From: Ilumatobacteraceae bacterium
Lineage (GTDB): Bacteria > Actinomycetota > Acidimicrobiia > Acidimicrobiales > Ilumatobacteraceae
NCBI GenBank assembly: GCA_033344875.1
Contig: JAWPMO010000001.1
Coordinates: 1,141,595 to 1,205,594 of the forward strand
Length of the DNA: 64,000 nucleotides
Direction of reading: 5' to 3'
The translations under genes and the position numbers were made by a program. This document shows positions 55,579 through 63,836 of the stretch, piece by piece (the first letter of the stretch is position 1; each line of letters starts with the position of its first letter). The notes beneath the pieces are model-generated. The model saw only the letters and a program-made list of their open reading frames with translations, did not search any database and had not been told where the DNA came from.

Positions 55579-56328
55579 CTACGACGTCGCTGCCACCTGC
55601 GCGGCCGTCGACCAGAGCCGCTGGTCTCCACGACCGAACGGTGACCACCACTCGGCGAGGCCGGTCGCCAGGTCGACGATCGCGTGGGTCGGGACCGGCC
55701 CGCGTTGGCGACCGGCGTTGATCACCCAGGAGGCGTCGAGCCGGCCGATCCACGAGCCTCCGTCGAGGAACGGCGAGTCGTGGATGTGGCCGGTGAGCAC
55801 GAGGTCGGGCCCGTGTTCGTGGATCCACGCATGGAGATCGTCATCGCCGATGTACCGATTTCCGACCCACGACACCGGCGTCTCCGTCGGTGGGTAGTGG
55901 TAGATCCAGACCCAGCGGCGAAGCCGATCCCGGCCGTCGCGTTCGAGTTGCGACGCGACGTCGGCCCGTGTGGCGGGACCGTCCCACCACGGGCACACCG
56001 TGATCCGCACGTCGCCCACGTCGAGGCACTGCCCGTCGACGATCACGCCGTCGTCACGGCATGCTTCGATCCATGGTGCACTCTTCTCACCGTGGCCGTT
56101 GCGGGCGGAGAGATCGTGATTGCCCGAACAGACGACCGTGGTCGTGCGTTCGGCCAGGTTGCGGAGGTACGTGCGAATGACGACGATCTGCGACTCGAGC
56201 GGCACCGGCGACGACACGTCGAGCAGGTCGCCGGCGAGCACCACCGCGTCGACGCCGACCGCCTGATCGAGGATCCAGTCGAGCTGCGGCAAGGCGTAGT
56301 GGAGGTCCGACGCCACGAGCAACTGCAC
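55579..56328 (-). CDS. Calcineurin-like metallophosphoesterase
   Basis: A 249-residue two-metal phosphoesterase: Asp-His in VASDLHYALPQLDW, GD in VVLAGDLLD, GNHD in VCSGNHDLSA, His in WIYHYPPTET and GHIH in VLTGHIHDSPF. This is the complete motif set. The substrate could be a nucleotide, nucleic acid or phosphoprotein. GTG 56328 is chosen since TAGTGT lies seven bases upstream and nothing conserved precedes it; a TTG start at 56346 is the alternative. Confidence 0.9.
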   Translation of the reverse strand: MQLLVASDLHYALPQLDWILDQAVGVDAVVLAGDLLDVSSPVPLESQIVVIRTYLRNLAERTTTVVCSGNHDLSARNGHGEKSAPWIEACRDDGVIVDGQCLDVGDVRITVCPWWDGPATRADVASQLERDGRDRLRRWVWIYHYPPTETPVSWVGNRYIGDDDLHAWIHEHGPDLVLTGHIHDSPFLDGGSWIGRLDASWVINAGRQRGPVPTHAIVDLATGLAEWWSPFGRGDQRLWSTAAQVAATS

Positions 56329-56364
56329 TGCGCCGACACTAGCCAACCGGGCCGGTCGACGGAG

Positions 56365-57609
56365 TCAGTCGATGATCGCCTGGTGGACGACCGAACGGAA
56401 GGTCCGGTCGGGCTGTTCGGGGCCGGTCATGTACTGGGCCATGAACACCCCGACGAGGTCTTCGGCGGGGTCGACCCAGTAGTAGGTCTTGGCGGCGCCG
56501 GCCCAGCCGAACTCACCGACCGAGCCGGGTCCCTGGCTGGCAGCCAGGTCGACCATGACCCGCGAGCCGAGGCCGAATCCGAACCCGGGGGTCGGCAACC
56601 CCATGATCTCCCATGGCATCTGCGCCGGGGCCAGGCGGTTGGCGTGCATGAGTTCGAGCGTCTTCCGGCCCACGACACGTTCACCGTCCAGTTCGCCGCC
56701 GTTGGCGAGCATCTGGGCGAAACGGTGGTAATCGTCGATCGTCGAGAACAGACCGAGGCCGCCGCGGACGAAGACGTCGGGTGTCGAGGTCGGGTAGGTC
56801 GCCGACACGTCGATCCGTTCGTTGAAGCCACCGAGCGCGGCCTCGACGAGGTCGCCGGCGTGGTAGTCGGCGCCCACGAGGTCGGGCAGGCCGTACATGG
56901 CGGAGAGCCGGTCGAGTCGATCGTCGGGCACGCCGAATGCGGTGTCGTCCATCCCGAGCGGTCCGAACATGCGCTCGGCGAGGAAGACACCGAGCGGCTG
57001 ATCGGCGAGCACCTCGATCAGGCGGGCGGCCACGTCGATGCCGACCGAGTAGTGGAACCGCTCCCCCGGCTGGAACGCGAGCGGCAGCGAGGCGATCAGG
57101 TCGACGACCTCGTCGAGTGGGCGGGTGGCGTCGTGCATGACCCGGTGTTCGCGATAGAGCTCGGCCGCCGGGTTGTCGATCATGAAGTCGTAGGTCAGCC
57201 CGCTCGTATGGGCCAGCACGTCGCCGATCGTGACCGGCCGAGCGGCGTCGACGAGCGAACCGTCGGCCTGGATCACCTTCGGGGCCGCGAACGCCGGCAG
57301 GAACGCGGCGACCGGCTGATCGAGCTGGAACCGCCCGGTCTCGTGGAGCAGCATCAGCGCGGTCGAGACGATCGGCTTGGTCATCGAGTAGACGCGGAAC
57401 ACGGTGTCGTCGGTCATCGGCAGACCGGCCTCGGCGTCGCGGTGGCCGTGCAGGCTGCGGTGCACGATCCGTCCGCGACGGGCGACGAGCGTGCTGATGC
57501 CACGCACGACACCGCGGTCGACGAACTCCTGCATCGCCGGCGCGACGCGCGCGAGGCGCTCGCCGCTCATGCCCACTGCTGCCGGATCGGTCATCTCGTG
57601 CTCGGCCAC
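56365..57609 (-). CDS. Serine hydrolase of the beta-lactamase/esterase VIII class
   Basis: A 414-residue penicillin-binding-protein-like hydrolase. The nucleophile motif is SMTK (in VYSMTKPIVSTALM), the Tyr motif is YSV (in HYSVGIDVAARL, typical of esterases rather than lactamases), and FGWAGAAKT covers the region of the KTG-like element. There is no signal peptide, so it is cytosolic, favouring an esterase or peptidase. GTG 57609 has AAAGGAG six bases upstream. A PadR regulator gene lies 67 bp upstream on the same strand. Confidence 0.9.
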   Translation of the reverse strand: MAEHEMTDPAAVGMSGERLARVAPAMQEFVDRGVVRGISTLVARRGRIVHRSLHGHRDAEAGLPMTDDTVFRVYSMTKPIVSTALMLLHETGRFQLDQPVAAFLPAFAAPKVIQADGSLVDAARPVTIGDVLAHTSGLTYDFMIDNPAAELYREHRVMHDATRPLDEVVDLIASLPLAFQPGERFHYSVGIDVAARLIEVLADQPLGVFLAERMFGPLGMDDTAFGVPDDRLDRLSAMYGLPDLVGADYHAGDLVEAALGGFNERIDVSATYPTSTPDVFVRGGLGLFSTIDDYHRFAQMLANGGELDGERVVGRKTLELMHANRLAPAQMPWEIMGLPTPGFGFGLGSRVMVDLAASQGPGSVGEFGWAGAAKTYYWVDPAEDLVGVFMAQYMTGPEQPDRTFRSVVHQAIID

Positions 57610-57676
57610 CTCGGTCTCCTTTCGACGGGCCCATTGTGGGCGCGCCGCGGCCACGCCGCCGAACCGGCTGCTCCGA

Positions 57677-58312
57677 TCAGGACGGATCGAGGACCGAACG
57701 GCCCTCCTTGATCAGTTGCAGGATCGACTCGGTGCCGGCGGTCATGCCGAGCCCATCGGTCGACGGCCAGCGCTCGATCTCCGCCTTCGCGAAGTCGACC
57801 CACCTGACGACCAGGTCGAAGAACTCGAGCTGGAAGGTGGCGAAGAGCACCGACAGGTGCGCCCGGTCGGGAAACGGGTGCCCGCCGTCCAGGTACGACG
57901 TGTTGATCGTGGCGACCTGTTCGCGTAGGACCGCCGCGTCGTCGGCCAGCTTCGTGAGGGCCGAGAGGAGGTCGTCGATGTCGCCGTTCTCCGCGAACAG
58001 CAGGCGGACGAGGGCTTCGGCTTCGAGCGCCGGCGGTTGGGGCGAGGTCGTCATCCACGTTCGCAGCTCGGATCGACCGGCATCGGTGATCGTGTAGACG
58101 GCCCTGGTCCGTCCGCCGGCCTGTTCGTTCGTCACGGTGGCGAGGCCGTGTTCGACCAGCTTCTTCGGCTCGGCGTACAGGAGGCGCTCGGACTTCGGCC
58201 AGGCGAACCGGAGGCTGCGGGTGGCCTGCTGGGCCAGTTCGTACGCCGACCACGGCTGGATGGCGAGCAGCCCGAGGACCGCGTACGAGGAGGTCGTCAA
58301 TCGTGCGGGCAC
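57677..58312 (-). CDS. PadR-family transcription regulator
   Basis: A 211-residue repressor. The winged helix comes first (SSYAVLGLLAIQPWSAYELA, then KLVEHGLATVTNE and RAVYTITDAGRSELRTW) and a helical dimerisation domain follows. PadR proteins answer phenolics or drugs and usually repress a nearby gene. Two dyads sit in the 82-bp gap to the divergent gene at 58,395, so both that gene and padR itself are probable targets. The serine hydrolase downstream on the same strand may belong to the same regulon. Confidence 0.92.
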   Translation of the reverse strand: MPARLTTSSYAVLGLLAIQPWSAYELAQQATRSLRFAWPKSERLLYAEPKKLVEHGLATVTNEQAGGRTRAVYTITDAGRSELRTWMTTSPQPPALEAEALVRLLFAENGDIDDLLSALTKLADDAAVLREQVATINTSYLDGGHPFPDRAHLSVLFATFQLEFFDLVVRWVDFAKAEIERWPSTDGLGMTAGTESILQLIKEGRSVLDPS

Positions 58313-58324
58313 GGCTTGACTTTA

Positions 58325-58337
58325 CTGCAGATTGCAG
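58325..58337. promoter_or_regulatory. PadR operator dyad 1
   Basis: CTGCA-GAT-TGCAG, a perfect 5-bp-arm dyad, lies 12 bp upstream of the padR start. It repeats the TGCA core of dyad 2, whose centre is 23 bp away (two helical turns). Confidence 0.65.
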
Positions 58338-58344
58338 CAATGAT

Positions 58345-58363
58345 CTACTGCAACTTGCAGTAG
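58345..58363. promoter_or_regulatory. PadR operator dyad 2
   Basis: CTACTGCAA-C-TTGCAGTAG is a perfect 19-bp palindrome between padR and the divergent gene. The arms contain TACTGCA, near the ATGT/TGCA style of PadR sites. Confidence 0.75.
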
Positions 58364-58394
58364 CGGATGGGTGGCCATCCAGGGAGGGGCCGTC

Positions 58395-59165
58395 GTGGAC
58401 GTGTCGGAGTACATCGGTGCCGTGAGCGACGAGGGCGAGCGGTTCGCGAGGGCCGCCGAGGCCGGCTCGTTGGCGGTCGAGATCCCGCCGTGCCCCGGTT
58501 GGACCATGCGCGACCTGGTCCGTCATCTCGGCTTCATCCATCTGTGGGCGGCGGAGAACGTGACGCATCCGATCGACGACTGGGCCGACGTCGACGATCT
58601 GCCCGATCTCACCACCCACTGGCCGGAACTCGCCACCGCCTGGCCCGACGACGCCGACCTGGTCGCCTGGTATCGCCGGACGAACGCAAACCTGGTGCGG
58701 GTGCTGGAGTCGGCGCCCCCCGACCTCGAGTGCTTCGCGTTCCTCCCGGCACCGACGCCCCTCACGATGTGGTCGCGTCGCCAGGCGAGCGAGATCGCGA
58801 TCCACCGGTTCGACGCCGAGGTGGCGCATGGGGTCGTGTCACAGTTCGATGAGGCGTTCGCTGCGGACATGCTCGACGAACTGCTCGCCGGTTTCGCTCC
58901 CCGCCCCGGCAAGGTCGCGGTCGACGACACACGAACGATCCACGTCCACGCGTCCGACGTCGACGAGCACTGGCACCTCACGTTCGAACCGCACGGGATC
59001 ACGACGTGCCGAATGGTCGGCGACGCCGACCTCACCGTCAGAGCGACGGCTGCCGAGCTCTACCTCGCGTTCTGGAACCGCACGGCCGACACGACCCTCG
59101 GACTCGACGGCGACGCCGGCCTGATGGACACCTGGCGGCAGACCTGTCGCGTCCGCTGGGGCTGA
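58395..59165 (+). CDS. Maleylpyruvate isomerase-like (DinB-fold) protein
   Basis: A 256-residue protein of the mycothiol-dependent maleylpyruvate isomerase/TIGR03083 group. The four-helix DinB-like part includes CPGWTMRDLVRHLGFIHLW and RRQASEIAIHRFDAEVAHG, whose His residues would hold a metal, and a C-terminal SCP2-like domain follows. Some relatives use mycothiol for thiol transfer or detoxification. GTG 58395 has a GGGAGGGG ribosome site; the PadR dyads lie immediately upstream. The substrate is unknown. Confidence 0.88.
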   Translation: MDVSEYIGAVSDEGERFARAAEAGSLAVEIPPCPGWTMRDLVRHLGFIHLWAAENVTHPIDDWADVDDLPDLTTHWPELATAWPDDADLVAWYRRTNANLVRVLESAPPDLECFAFLPAPTPLTMWSRRQASEIAIHRFDAEVAHGVVSQFDEAFAADMLDELLAGFAPRPGKVAVDDTRTIHVHASDVDEHWHLTFEPHGITTCRMVGDADLTVRATAAELYLAFWNRTADTTLGLDGDAGLMDTWRQTCRVRWG

Positions 59166-59308
59166 GGAGCGACCCGCAATCCCCCGCGATCCTCCCGCCG
59201 ACCTCACGGTAGGCGCGACCCCGGGGCTTGAGGCAAACCGAGATTTCTGCTTCCGTTCACCAGGTCGCTGCACCCGGATCGGGACGGTGAAACGGGTCGG
59301 AGGGCCTG

Positions 59309-59806
59309 ATGACGAACGGCGAACACGACACGGAGAAGATTCCCACGGAGTCCGACGACGTCGAGTACGTCCCGGTGACGTTCGAACGGTGCGACCACGT
59401 CGAAGGACCCTTCTACCACGGCACGAAGACCGCCTTCGCGGTCGGCGACCGTCTCCTGCCCGGCCACGGCTCGAACTTCCACGAGGGCCGCACCTCGAAC
59501 CACGTGTACTTCTCCGCGATCGTGGAGACGGCCGTGTGGGGAGCGGAGTTGGCGACCGCGCTGGCCGGGAGCGACGAGCGCGGGCACGTCTACGTCGTCG
59601 AGCCCACGGGCCCGTTCGAGGACGACCCGAACGTGACGAACAAGCGGTTCCCCGGCAACATCACCCGGTCCTACCGGACCCGCGACCCGTTGGTCGTCGT
59701 CGGTGAGGTCGAGAGCTGGGAAGGCCACCCGCCCGACGTGTTGCAGACGATGCTCGACAACATCGCCGAGCTGCGCGAGCAGGGCCTGGACGTGATCGAG
59801 GACTAG
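59309..59806 (+). CDS. arr: Arr-type NAD(+)--rifamycin ADP-ribosyltransferase
   Basis: A 165-residue enzyme matching Arr, which inactivates rifamycins by ADP-ribosylation with NAD. Arr landmarks are FYHGTKTAFAVGDRLLPG, SNFHEGRTSNHVYFSAIVET, GHVYVVEPTGPFEDDPNVTN and SYRTRDPLVVVG, aligned in the family order. The 25-residue acidic N-terminus is an addition. GGAGGG precedes the ATG. Such genes are intrinsic in many actinobacteria; no mobile signature surrounds it. A tRNA gene follows 6 bp after the stop on the opposite strand. Confidence 0.93.
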   Translation: MTNGEHDTEKIPTESDDVEYVPVTFERCDHVEGPFYHGTKTAFAVGDRLLPGHGSNFHEGRTSNHVYFSAIVETAVWGAELATALAGSDERGHVYVVEPTGPFEDDPNVTNKRFPGNITRSYRTRDPLVVVGEVESWEGHPPDVLQTMLDNIAELREQGLDVIED

Positions 59807-59812
59807 ATCGGG

Positions 59813-59886
59813 TGGGCGCAGAGGGACTCGAACCCCCGACATCTGCCTTGTAAGGGCAGCGCTCTAACCAGCTGAGCTATGCGCCC
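59813..59886 (-). tRNA. tRNA-Val (anticodon UAC)
   Basis: The minus strand folds as a cloverleaf. Acceptor GGGCGCA pairs with TGCGCCC (discriminator A), the D arm has GCTCAGCTGGTTAGAGC, the anticodon stem CTGCC/GGCAG encloses loop CTTACAA (anticodon TAC), and the T arm has GGGGGTTCGAGTCCCTC. The 74-nt gene does not encode CCA. It is a single gene without an array. Confidence 0.97.
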
Positions 59887-59949
59887 CGGGAGATGGGATG
59901 CTAGCGGGGCGTCCGTTGCGGCCCGCCGGGCGTTGTCAGGAGAACCGGG

Positions 59950-60699
59950 TCAGGAGAACTTGGTGCGGGGGCGCTCGACGAGCTCGCCGTCGATCTCGAG
60001 GTCGACCTGCTCGTTGTAGAAGCACACGAGCCCGGCGATCGCCTCCGACTCGGGCAGAGGCGTGGTGTAGCCCCACACGATGTCGTCGTGGGTCGTGTCG
60101 CCGACGGTCACGCGCCAGTAGCTCGCCCACCCCTTGTACGGGCAGGCACTCGACGTGTCGGTCGGCGTCAACAGATCCATACGAACGTCCAGCTTGGGGA
60201 GGTAGTACCGGGCCGGCAGGCCCGTCTCGTACAGGATCGTTGGGCGCACCGAGTCGGCGACCACCTCGCCGTCGATCAGCACCCGCACGTGCCGGCTCGA
60301 CGGCAGCGCATCGACACGAACCTCCGGGCTGCGCGGATGCACGAACACCTCGGTGTTCTCCTCGAACCACGAGTCCATCGCGGCCCACTCGAACCGCACG
60401 AGGTCACGGAGCTCCTCGACCGGCGAGTCGAGATGGCGCCACGCCGCGTCCGCGATCGTGCGTTGCCCCACCACCAGGTCGTAGCGGGTGCCATCACCGC
60501 GGCTCGGCGAACGCACCGTGCCGCCGTTCGGCACGAGCTCACCGGCGACCGCGTCGAGCGGGAAGTACCACGCCGGGTAGTACGGGATCTCCCACACGTA
60601 CCGCACGTCATGGCTGTCGACCACGGTCTGACCATCGACCACACCTCGGATCCACTTCGGGTTCGGCTCGACACGGACACGGGGACGCTGGGCAGCCAT
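59950..60699 (-). CDS. Tandem DUF427 protein
   Basis: A 249-residue protein with two DUF427 domains. The first (KWIRGVVDGQTVVDSHDVRYVWE) is at about 15-110 and the second (SRHVRVLIDGEVVADSVRPTILYE, then CPYKGWASYWRVTVGD and YNEQVDLEIDG) is at about 130-245. The CPYKG/HDDIVWGY elements sit in the second. The family is common in actinobacteria and its function is not established. ATG 60699 begins the conserved part; it is divergent from the PLP decarboxylase gene. Confidence 0.85.
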   Translation of the reverse strand: MAAQRPRVRVEPNPKWIRGVVDGQTVVDSHDVRYVWEIPYYPAWYFPLDAVAGELVPNGGTVRSPSRGDGTRYDLVVGQRTIADAAWRHLDSPVEELRDLVRFEWAAMDSWFEENTEVFVHPRSPEVRVDALPSSRHVRVLIDGEVVADSVRPTILYETGLPARYYLPKLDVRMDLLTPTDTSSACPYKGWASYWRVTVGDTTHDDIVWGYTTPLPESEAIAGLVCFYNEQVDLEIDGELVERPRTKFS

Positions 60700-60757
60700 G
60701 CCAGGGACAACACGAATCGAGCGCCGTCGATTCCGCCGCACGCGGCAGGATGGGACG

Positions 60758-62125
60758 ATGACGACCGACACTGATCTGCTCCGACACGCCGGCGAACTGG
60801 CGATCGCCTACACGGCGCAGGTCGACGAGCGGGCGGCGGCAGCAACCCCGGAGGCGATCGCCGCGCTCGCCGCGTTCACCGAGCCCCTCCCCGATACCGG
60901 CGCCGACGCCACCGAGACGCTCGACCTGCTAGCAGAGATCGGCGGGCCGGCCACCGTGGCATCCACCGGCCCCGACTACTACGGCTTCGTCACCGGGGCC
61001 ACGTACCCGGCGGCCCTCGGTGCCTCGTTCATCGCCGACGCCTGGGATCAGAACGCGGCGCTCCCCGCGATGTCGCCGATCGCCACCGCCCTGCACGACG
61101 TGACCCGCGGCTGGCTCGTCGACCTGCTCGGCCTGCCGACCCACACCGACGTCACGTACGTCACCGGCGCCACGGTCGCCAACGCGAGCTGCATCGCCGC
61201 CGCCCGCGACGAGCTGCTCCAACGGGCCGGTTGGGACGCCCAGCGCGACGGCATGTTCGGCGCCCCGGAGATCACCGTCGTCATCGGTGCCCAGGCCCAC
61301 AGCACGCTCCGCAAGTCGCTCGGACTCGTCGGGCTCGGCCGCGAACGGGTGATCGTCGTCCCCGCCGACGACCAGGGGCGGATGATCGCCGAGCGTCTCC
61401 CCGACCCCGCCTCACTGACCGGACCCGTGCTCGTCTGCGCGCAGGCCGGCGAGGTCAACTCCGGCGCCTTCGACCCGTTCGACGCCATCGCCGACTGGCT
61501 CGCACCGATCGACAACGGGTGGCTCCACGTCGACGGCGCGTTCGGGCTGTGGGCGCTCGCCGACCCGACCCGAGCGCACCTCGTCGCCGGTCTCGAACGT
61601 GCCGACTCGTGGGCGACCGACGGACACAAGTGGCTCAACGTCTCCTACGACTGCGGGATCGTGTTCGTCGCCCGCGAGGGCGCCCTCGTGCGCACGTTCA
61701 AGGCAGCTGCCGGCTACCTCCCACCCGCCACCGGCTTCGAGGCGATGCACCACACACCCCAGTCGTCGCAGCGAGCACGCCAGATCGAGATCTGGGCCGT
61801 GCTGCGCACGCTCGGCCGTGCCGGCGTCGCCGAACTGGTGCAGCGCCACTCGTCGTGTGCGGTCACCATCGCCGATCGCCTCCGTGGCGCCGGGTTCGAC
61901 GTCCTCAACGACGTCGTGCTCAACCAGGTGCTCGTCCGCTACCGCGACGGTGCGACCACCGAACGCCTCATCGCCGCGATCCAGGCCGACGGCCGCATCT
62001 GGTGCGGCCCCACCACCTGGCAGGGCGAGACGGCGCTGCGCGTCAGTGTCTCCTCGTGGAAGACCACCGTCGCCGACGCCGATCGCGCCGCCGACGTCAT
62101 CATCGAGTGCGCCGGCGGACTCTGA
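60758..62125 (+). CDS. PLP-dependent decarboxylase (group II)
   Basis: A 455-residue aminotransferase-fold enzyme. PLP-binding features are VTGATVANASCIAAARDELL, the Asp region HVDGAFGLWALADP and the Schiff-base Lys in WATDGHKWLNVSYDCG. It resembles aromatic amino acid, glutamate and DABA decarboxylases, but the substrate is unknown. AGGATGGGA precedes the ATG at 60758. Two CoA/SDR genes follow 46 bp downstream on the same strand, possibly as one operon. Confidence 0.88.
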   Translation: MTTDTDLLRHAGELAIAYTAQVDERAAAATPEAIAALAAFTEPLPDTGADATETLDLLAEIGGPATVASTGPDYYGFVTGATYPAALGASFIADAWDQNAALPAMSPIATALHDVTRGWLVDLLGLPTHTDVTYVTGATVANASCIAAARDELLQRAGWDAQRDGMFGAPEITVVIGAQAHSTLRKSLGLVGLGRERVIVVPADDQGRMIAERLPDPASLTGPVLVCAQAGEVNSGAFDPFDAIADWLAPIDNGWLHVDGAFGLWALADPTRAHLVAGLERADSWATDGHKWLNVSYDCGIVFVAREGALVRTFKAAAGYLPPATGFEAMHHTPQSSQRARQIEIWAVLRTLGRAGVAELVQRHSSCAVTIADRLRGAGFDVLNDVVLNQVLVRYRDGATTERLIAAIQADGRIWCGPTTWQGETALRVSVSSWKTTVADADRAADVIIECAGGL

Positions 62126-62171
62126 CCACCGACCCTCCCCCCGCCATCGCGCTTCGCGCGAGGATGCCCGC

Positions 62172-63023
62172 ATGGGTGAAGCAGTTCGAGAGGACACACA
62201 CGGCCACGTCCGACGCCTGACGCTGTGCCGCGCCGAGCGGTACAACACGATCACGCCGCAGCTCCGCGACGAACTCGGCGCCGCGATCGACGCTGCCGAG
62301 CGCGACTCGGCCGTGAGCGTGATCCTGCTCGACGCGGAGGGCCCGGCGTTCTGCGCCGGCTACGACCTCGACTGGGGCACCGGAGCCCAGGCCGACGAGG
62401 AGACCGGGGACGCTCCCGTCTGGGACTCGGTTCGCGACCAGCACCTCATCCGCTCGTTCGCCGACACCTGGGCGAAGCTGCACGACTGTTCGAAGCCCAC
62501 GGTCGCCGCCGTGCAGGGCTGGTGCATCGCGGGCGGCACGAACATCGTCTTCAACGCCCACCTCATCGTCGCCGCAGAGTCGGCCCGGTTCGGCTACCCG
62601 CCATCGCGGGTCTGGGGTGTGCCGGAGGCGCCGTGGAACTGGGTCGCCCGGATGGGGCTCCAGAACGCCAGGCGCTACATGCTCACCGGCGACGAGTTCA
62701 CGGCCGCGCAGGCGCTCGAGTTGGGGGCGGTCCTCGAGGTCGTGCCCGACGATGCGCTCCACGATCACGCGATGGCGCTCGCCCAGCGCATCGCACAGGT
62801 GCCCGTCAACCAGTTGGAGATGATCACCTGGTCGCTCAACGCGGTCGCCGACGAGATGTACGACCCGAGGTCGTCTCGACGGCTCGGCACACTCTTCGAC
62901 GGCGTCGCCCGCCACACCCAGGAAGGCCTCGACTTCGTCGCTCGTTCGGGCGAGGTCGGCATCCGCGAAGCGGTGCGAGAACGCGACCGTCCGTTCGGCG
63001 ACTACGGGGAGCGCTCGTCGTGA
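62172..63023 (+). CDS. Enoyl-CoA hydratase/isomerase
   Basis: A 283-residue crotonase-fold enzyme: LCRAERYNTITPQLRDEL, oxyanion region AFCAGYDLDWGTG, then WCIAGGTNIVFNAHLIVAAE and the site region PSRVWGVPEAPWNWVARMG, where Glu after Pro may be catalytic. It belongs to the group annotated crotonase/enoyl-CoA hydratase, with unknown substrate. GAGGA lies seven bases before the ATG. Its stop overlaps the SDR start (GTGA), so the two are coupled and may act in one pathway. Confidence 0.88.
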   Translation: MGEAVREDTHGHVRRLTLCRAERYNTITPQLRDELGAAIDAAERDSAVSVILLDAEGPAFCAGYDLDWGTGAQADEETGDAPVWDSVRDQHLIRSFADTWAKLHDCSKPTVAAVQGWCIAGGTNIVFNAHLIVAAESARFGYPPSRVWGVPEAPWNWVARMGLQNARRYMLTGDEFTAAQALELGAVLEVVPDDALHDHAMALAQRIAQVPVNQLEMITWSLNAVADEMYDPRSSRRLGTLFDGVARHTQEGLDFVARSGEVGIREAVRERDRPFGDYGERSS

Positions 63024-63823
63024 CCGGCCGCCTCGACGGGAAGGTCTGCATCGTCGTCGGCGCCGGCCAGCAAGCCGGGCCGACGATCGGCAACGGCCGC
63101 GCCACCTCGATCAGGTTCGCGCAGGAGGGCGCCCGCCTGCTGCTGGTCGACCGCGACGCCGACGCAGTCGCCCAGACCGCCGACGAAATCCGCTCCGGCA
63201 CCCCAGCGGCCGAGATCGTCACGGTCACCGCCGACATCACGGCCGACGACGCACCGGCGACCATCGTGCGGACCGCGCTCGACGCCTACGGGCGGATCGA
63301 CGTCCTCCACAACAATGTCGGCATCGGCGCCGGTGACGCACCGCCCCACCGGCTCACCGACGAGGTGTTCGACCGCATCATCGACGTCAACCTGCGGGCG
63401 CTCTGGCGCACGTGCCGCGAGGTCGTCCCGCCGATGCGCGAACAAGAGGCCGGCGTGATCACGAACGTCTCCTCGATCGCATCGATCGCCGGCAACCACA
63501 TCGCCGCCTACCGGATGTCCAAGGCGGGCGTCGACGCGCTCACCAAGAACCTCGCCCTCACCAACGCGAGGTACGGGATCCGCGTCAACGCGATCCTGCC
63601 CGGGCTGATCGACACACCCCTCGGTGTCGACTCGGCCGCCGCGGCGATGGGGGTCGAACGGGACGTCCTCGCCGCCCGACGCGCCGAAGCCGTCCCGATG
63701 GGACACCAGGGCACGGCGTGGGACGTCGCCAACGCAGCGCTCTTCCTCGCATCCGACGAGGCGGCGTTCATCAGCGGCGTATGCCTCCCGGTCGACGGCG
63801 CCCAGTCGGCACGCGTCGGCTGA
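63020..63823 (+). CDS. Short-chain dehydrogenase/reductase
   Basis: A 267-residue classical SDR. Cofactor loop VVGAGQQAGPTIGNGRATSI (a longer Gly-rich loop than usual), LHNNVGIG in place of NNAG, the catalytic Ser in NVSSIASIAGN, YRMSK as YxxxK, and the C-terminal FISGVCLPVDGAQ. GTG 63020 overlaps the stop of the crotonase gene. The substrate is probably a hydroxyacyl or alicyclic compound. Confidence 0.9.
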   Translation: MTGRLDGKVCIVVGAGQQAGPTIGNGRATSIRFAQEGARLLLVDRDADAVAQTADEIRSGTPAAEIVTVTADITADDAPATIVRTALDAYGRIDVLHNNVGIGAGDAPPHRLTDEVFDRIIDVNLRALWRTCREVVPPMREQEAGVITNVSSIASIAGNHIAAYRMSKAGVDALTKNLALTNARYGIRVNAILPGLIDTPLGVDSAAAAMGVERDVLAARRAEAVPMGHQGTAWDVANAALFLASDEAAFISGVCLPVDGAQSARVG

Positions 63824-63836
63824 GGCGCGAGCGTCG

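Noticed and set aside
59813-59886. tRNA-Val as an attachment site for an integrated element
   Set aside because: No integrase or duplicated tRNA 3' end lies on either side within the window.
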